64,000 bases of DNA from Anadara kagoshimensis (lineage: Eukaryota > Mollusca > Bivalvia > Arcoida > Arcidae). Under the pieces are notes generated by a model. That model saw nothing but the letters and a program-made list of their open reading frames with translations, ran no database searches and was not told where the DNA came from. Shown one piece after another: positions 61,703-64,000 of the stretch. Position numbers and translations under genes: made by a program. Where the stretch lies: the NCBI GenBank assembly GCA_021292105.1, contig CM037864.1, positions 4,746,413-4,810,412 of the forward strand, given 5' to 3'. Positions within the stretch are counted from its first letter, which is position 1, and each line of letters opens with the position of its first letter.

Positions 61703-62079
61703 TGTTTAGAAAATGAAGCAGGCTGCTTGCAAATAAATAGTTGACTCAGAGATATTGCAAGCCTAGGCTTATCAGCTTATCAAGGCCCTCAAAAAGTTTT
61801 ATGGCCGTCATCACAGTATTGTTGACAAGTTTCATCTCTGTGTCCAGAATTGCCCTGGATTTTTTGAGACGTTCAATAGTTCCATGTTACTTTCACACAA
61901 TATCGATTACATATGTGGAGGGTGTAGCTAGCTAAACAGAATGTGCTTACCCTTCTGGAGCAACCGGTCTCACTTCCCTGGTGGAAGTTTACGTGTTTAT
62001 ACTGACTTGTCAGTTACAAAGTTTTTACTTTGCTTCTGGATTGTGATTCGAACATGGATAAGTATGTTTGTTTTTGATT
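61703..62079 (+). repeat. family A dispersed repeat, full-length reference copy
   Basis: Blocks in order: GCAGGCTGCTTGCAAATAAA, TTGCAAGCCTAGGCTTATCA, ATGGCCGTCATCACAGTATT, CTCTGTGTCCAGAATTGCCC, GGGTGTAGCTAGCTAAACAG, TCTCACTTCCCTGGTGGAAG, GTTTTTACTTTGCTTCTGGA and AAGTATGTTTGTTTTTGATT. It is about 377 bp with no open frame and no terminal inverted repeats, so its class (SINE or LTR/LINE remnant) is open. Confidence 0.85.
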
Positions 62080-62201
62080 TCAATTGCAATATATTTTTTA
62101 TTAAGGACATATCCTCGTGTGTCCTAAGTTCGTGGTACTAACAGTTTTTGTCAACAAATTAATGGGCAATTGTCAGCAAACAATGAACATTTGAGTCTTA
62201 C

Positions 62202-62401
62202 TTTAAATTTTTTGTCACTTCACTTTCAAAATCGGAAATAACCTCGGCTATTTCCGTTATATACCGGTAAACATCGTTTGTAAACAATACCCTCAAGTTA
62301 GATGCTATTTTGAAGAATGTGTGGAAAGTTCGTGGGAGGTCTCCCGGATCACATGATTTCACATGATTAATTTCTAAAAATCTGATTTTATCTAAAAGCA
62401 A
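62202..62401 (-). CDS. candidate first exon, unknown protein
   Basis: ATG at 62401 opens 66 codons that run to a donor AAA|GTAAGA (intron from 62201). The product begins MLLDKIRFLEINHVKSC and includes PRTFHTFFKIASNL, then VYRYITEIAEVISDFESEV. It is rich in hydrophobic heptad-like positions and has a non-random codon mix. About 80 bp upstream (62477-62487) is ACTTCCGGT, an ETS-type promoter element. The segment lies inside an approximately 0.8-kb interval bounded by imperfect inverted repeats (62107-62135 and 62886-62915). It could be a gene start, or a fragment carried by a transposon. No family was recognised. Confidence 0.35.
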
Positions 62402-62476
62402 TATTTAAAGTAGTCTAGTTTAGATTAACAACAGAATTGGTTAAAAAATAACATCTGTATTAAAAAAACGATCATA

Positions 62477-62487
62477 CACTTCCGGTA
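62477..62487. promoter_or_regulatory. ETS-like promoter motif
   Basis: The sequence CACTTCCGGTA matches the ETS/GABP core (CCGGAAGT on the other strand), which is common in TATA-less animal promoters. It is about 80 bp upstream of the candidate minus-strand ATG at 62401. It is a motif match only. Confidence 0.25.
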
Positions 62488-62945
62488 TGACATAAGCAAT
62501 TGACCTCGTGTGGCGTAAGTGTCACACGTTTTTGATTTCATTAAAAACTATATTTACCTGGTACTAAATGTTTCAAACCAGGATCGGATAAGTAAGTCAG
62601 AGACTCCATTTGCAGACAACATAGTTTACATCTTGATTTATTTTACATGTGACGAAAAAATAATGAGATAGTTTAAGAATAATTTGGGAATAGTAAAATC
62701 TGTCAAAAAATTAAAATTTCCGATATTTTTACATATTTTCGTAATTTTCAAACATATTTATAAATTTTTCTAACAAAAATGAAAAGTTGAACACTTATGG
62801 CGCCTTTTTGATTTTGAACATGTGCAGTGATGTGCTTCCTATGATTGATATCCGGTATAAACAAAATGCCACGAACTTGACGCTACCACGAAGTTAGAGC
62901 ACATGAGGATACACATGTATATTTATCGAAATTTTCGACAGGAAT

Positions 62946-63286
62946 CGTATAGTACAGGCCTGTCGAAATGTATATACTAAGCTAACGAATATGTACTGAA
63001 ATGACAGCTCCTCCTTTCGATAGGATAGCTATATTGACAGTTTTCGGTAGTTGCTATCCATATTTCGGCTACTCGGCATGTCCGAGCTTCTACAGTTTTA
63101 GTTAGCTCAGTGTTAAACTTTAGATAGGACAGCTCGTTCCTTCGATAGGAAGGCTATCGTGATATTGACAGTTTTCGGCAGTTGCATATTTCTGTAGCAT
63201 TTATCCATATATTGGCTACTTGGTAGGTCCGAGCTTCGACTCATTTTCGTTAGCTCAGTGTTAAACTTTAGACAGGCCTGTACGGT
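62946..63286. mobile_element. family B element with duplicated right end
   Basis: One left end (TACAGGCCTGTCGAAATGTA) is followed by two successive right-end segments, each ending GTTAGCTCAGTGTTAAACTTT (near 63099 and 63250). An internal duplication of about 145 bp is therefore likely. Confidence 0.7.
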
Positions 63287-64000
63287 AAGTACGAAATAAA
63301 TTATTTTAACCTAGCCTTAATTTACATTACGTGTTAAAACAAAAGGGTTGTTTGTAGAAAGACCCGGGTTTGGGAAGGTTAGTGAAACTTTATACGTCAT
63401 ACTAGAGTTTAATTAAAAGACTACCATAACAGGAAAACGGTTTATTGACAGAACTTGAAATTCAAGATGGTAATACAAGACAAAATGATGGCTAACTGAA
63501 AATATGGAATTAGGCTGTGCCAGATTTTTTTTGTTAAGCATCCACCTAATCTTCAAAAAACGTACATACATATCAGGTAAAAAACACAAAGCAAAAATTA
63601 AAAAAACGAACCTCTCATGTTGAAAAATATGAAATTTGACATATAATAAACAGTCCAAAAATTAGTATATAGTATCAAAATTGTAACACAACGTATAAAA
63701 CACGGAAAAACGAACTGTAATTTTAAAAGAACAAACAAAAATGAAAATAGATTAAAACCTTAAATGGTTTATTTTAAAAAATAAATAAATAAATAAAAAA
63801 ATGAAAAAAAAAAAAAATACATCCAGATACATTCGATGAATTTCGTTTGAAGGCCCAAAACCGACCCACAAGCGCACGCTTAACGAAAAAAAAAATGGCG
63901 TGGCCTTATCGAGTGTGAATGGATCGTGTACCAAATGTGTATTTGGAGACTGAAACGTGAGACGCTATGGCTAACACAATTAACGCGCTGACACACGAAT
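63287..64000. other. intergenic DNA at the window edge, no gene seen
   Basis: AT-rich with an A-rich tract near 63775-63820 (AAATAAATAAATAAA then a long A run). No supported exon. Confidence 0.4.

Larger units (their letters stand above)
62107..62915. mobile_element. possible 0.8-kb element with imperfect inverted ends
   Basis: TCCTCGTGTGTCCTAAGTTC then GTGGTA (62111-62136) faces its reverse complement CACGAAGTTAGAGCACATGA then GGA (62887-62910). No clear target duplication is seen. It encloses the candidate exon at 62202-62401. Confidence 0.35.

Overview
The window looks like one stretch of an AT-rich metazoan nuclear genome. It is intron-bearing, with GT/AG splice sites, abundant microsatellites, MITEs, tRNA-derived SINE-like sequences and large satellite arrays. 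The single gene I can identify with confidence has the exon content of animal JMJD7. The repeat texture is typical of molluscs, and a bivalve is my best guess. The taxon is inference, because no marker fixes it.

Gene content is very low. A complete JMJD7 gene (Jumonji-C 2-oxoglutarate oxygenase) lies on the minus strand from 17902 down to 5350. It has eight exons with compatible phases and encodes a predicted 322-residue protein. Exons 1-7 are compact (17902-13204). The 83-bp last exon lies 7.8 kb further on, beyond an intron packed with repeats. Three isolated exon-like segments (28041-28171 +, 46529-46668 +, 62202-62401 -) have open frames and plausible splice signals, but I recognise no protein family in them.

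The rest is repeat-rich. (i) A dispersed repeat of about 380 bp, here called family A, has about nineteen full or partial copies on both strands. (ii) Family B is a palindromic MITE whose ends read TACGGTACAGACCTGTCG; it has eight copies or fragments, one of them carrying a 0.99-kb foldback insert. (iii) Families C and D are two further terminal-inverted-repeat MITE groups. (iv) There are several tRNA-like SINE heads.

Five sizeable satellite or minisatellite arrays are present: 38987-41921 (61-bp unit, about 48 copies), 42201-42596 (36-bp unit, exactly 11 copies), 49660-50617 (about 62 bp, about 15 copies), 54716-54963 (about 29 bp) and 56075-61167 (mixed 30-bp and 46-bp units, 5.1 kb). The long open frames inside the arrays exist because 30 and 36 are multiples of three and the monomers lack stops; I do not regard them as genes.

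The most interesting observation is that the 46-bp monomer of the 5.1-kb array matches the terminal segment of family A. The array also runs directly into a family A copy at 61165-61300. This suggests that the satellite arose by tandem amplification of a mobile-element end. I found no reverse transcriptase, transposase, integrase, viral gene, rRNA, intact tRNA or CRISPR array.
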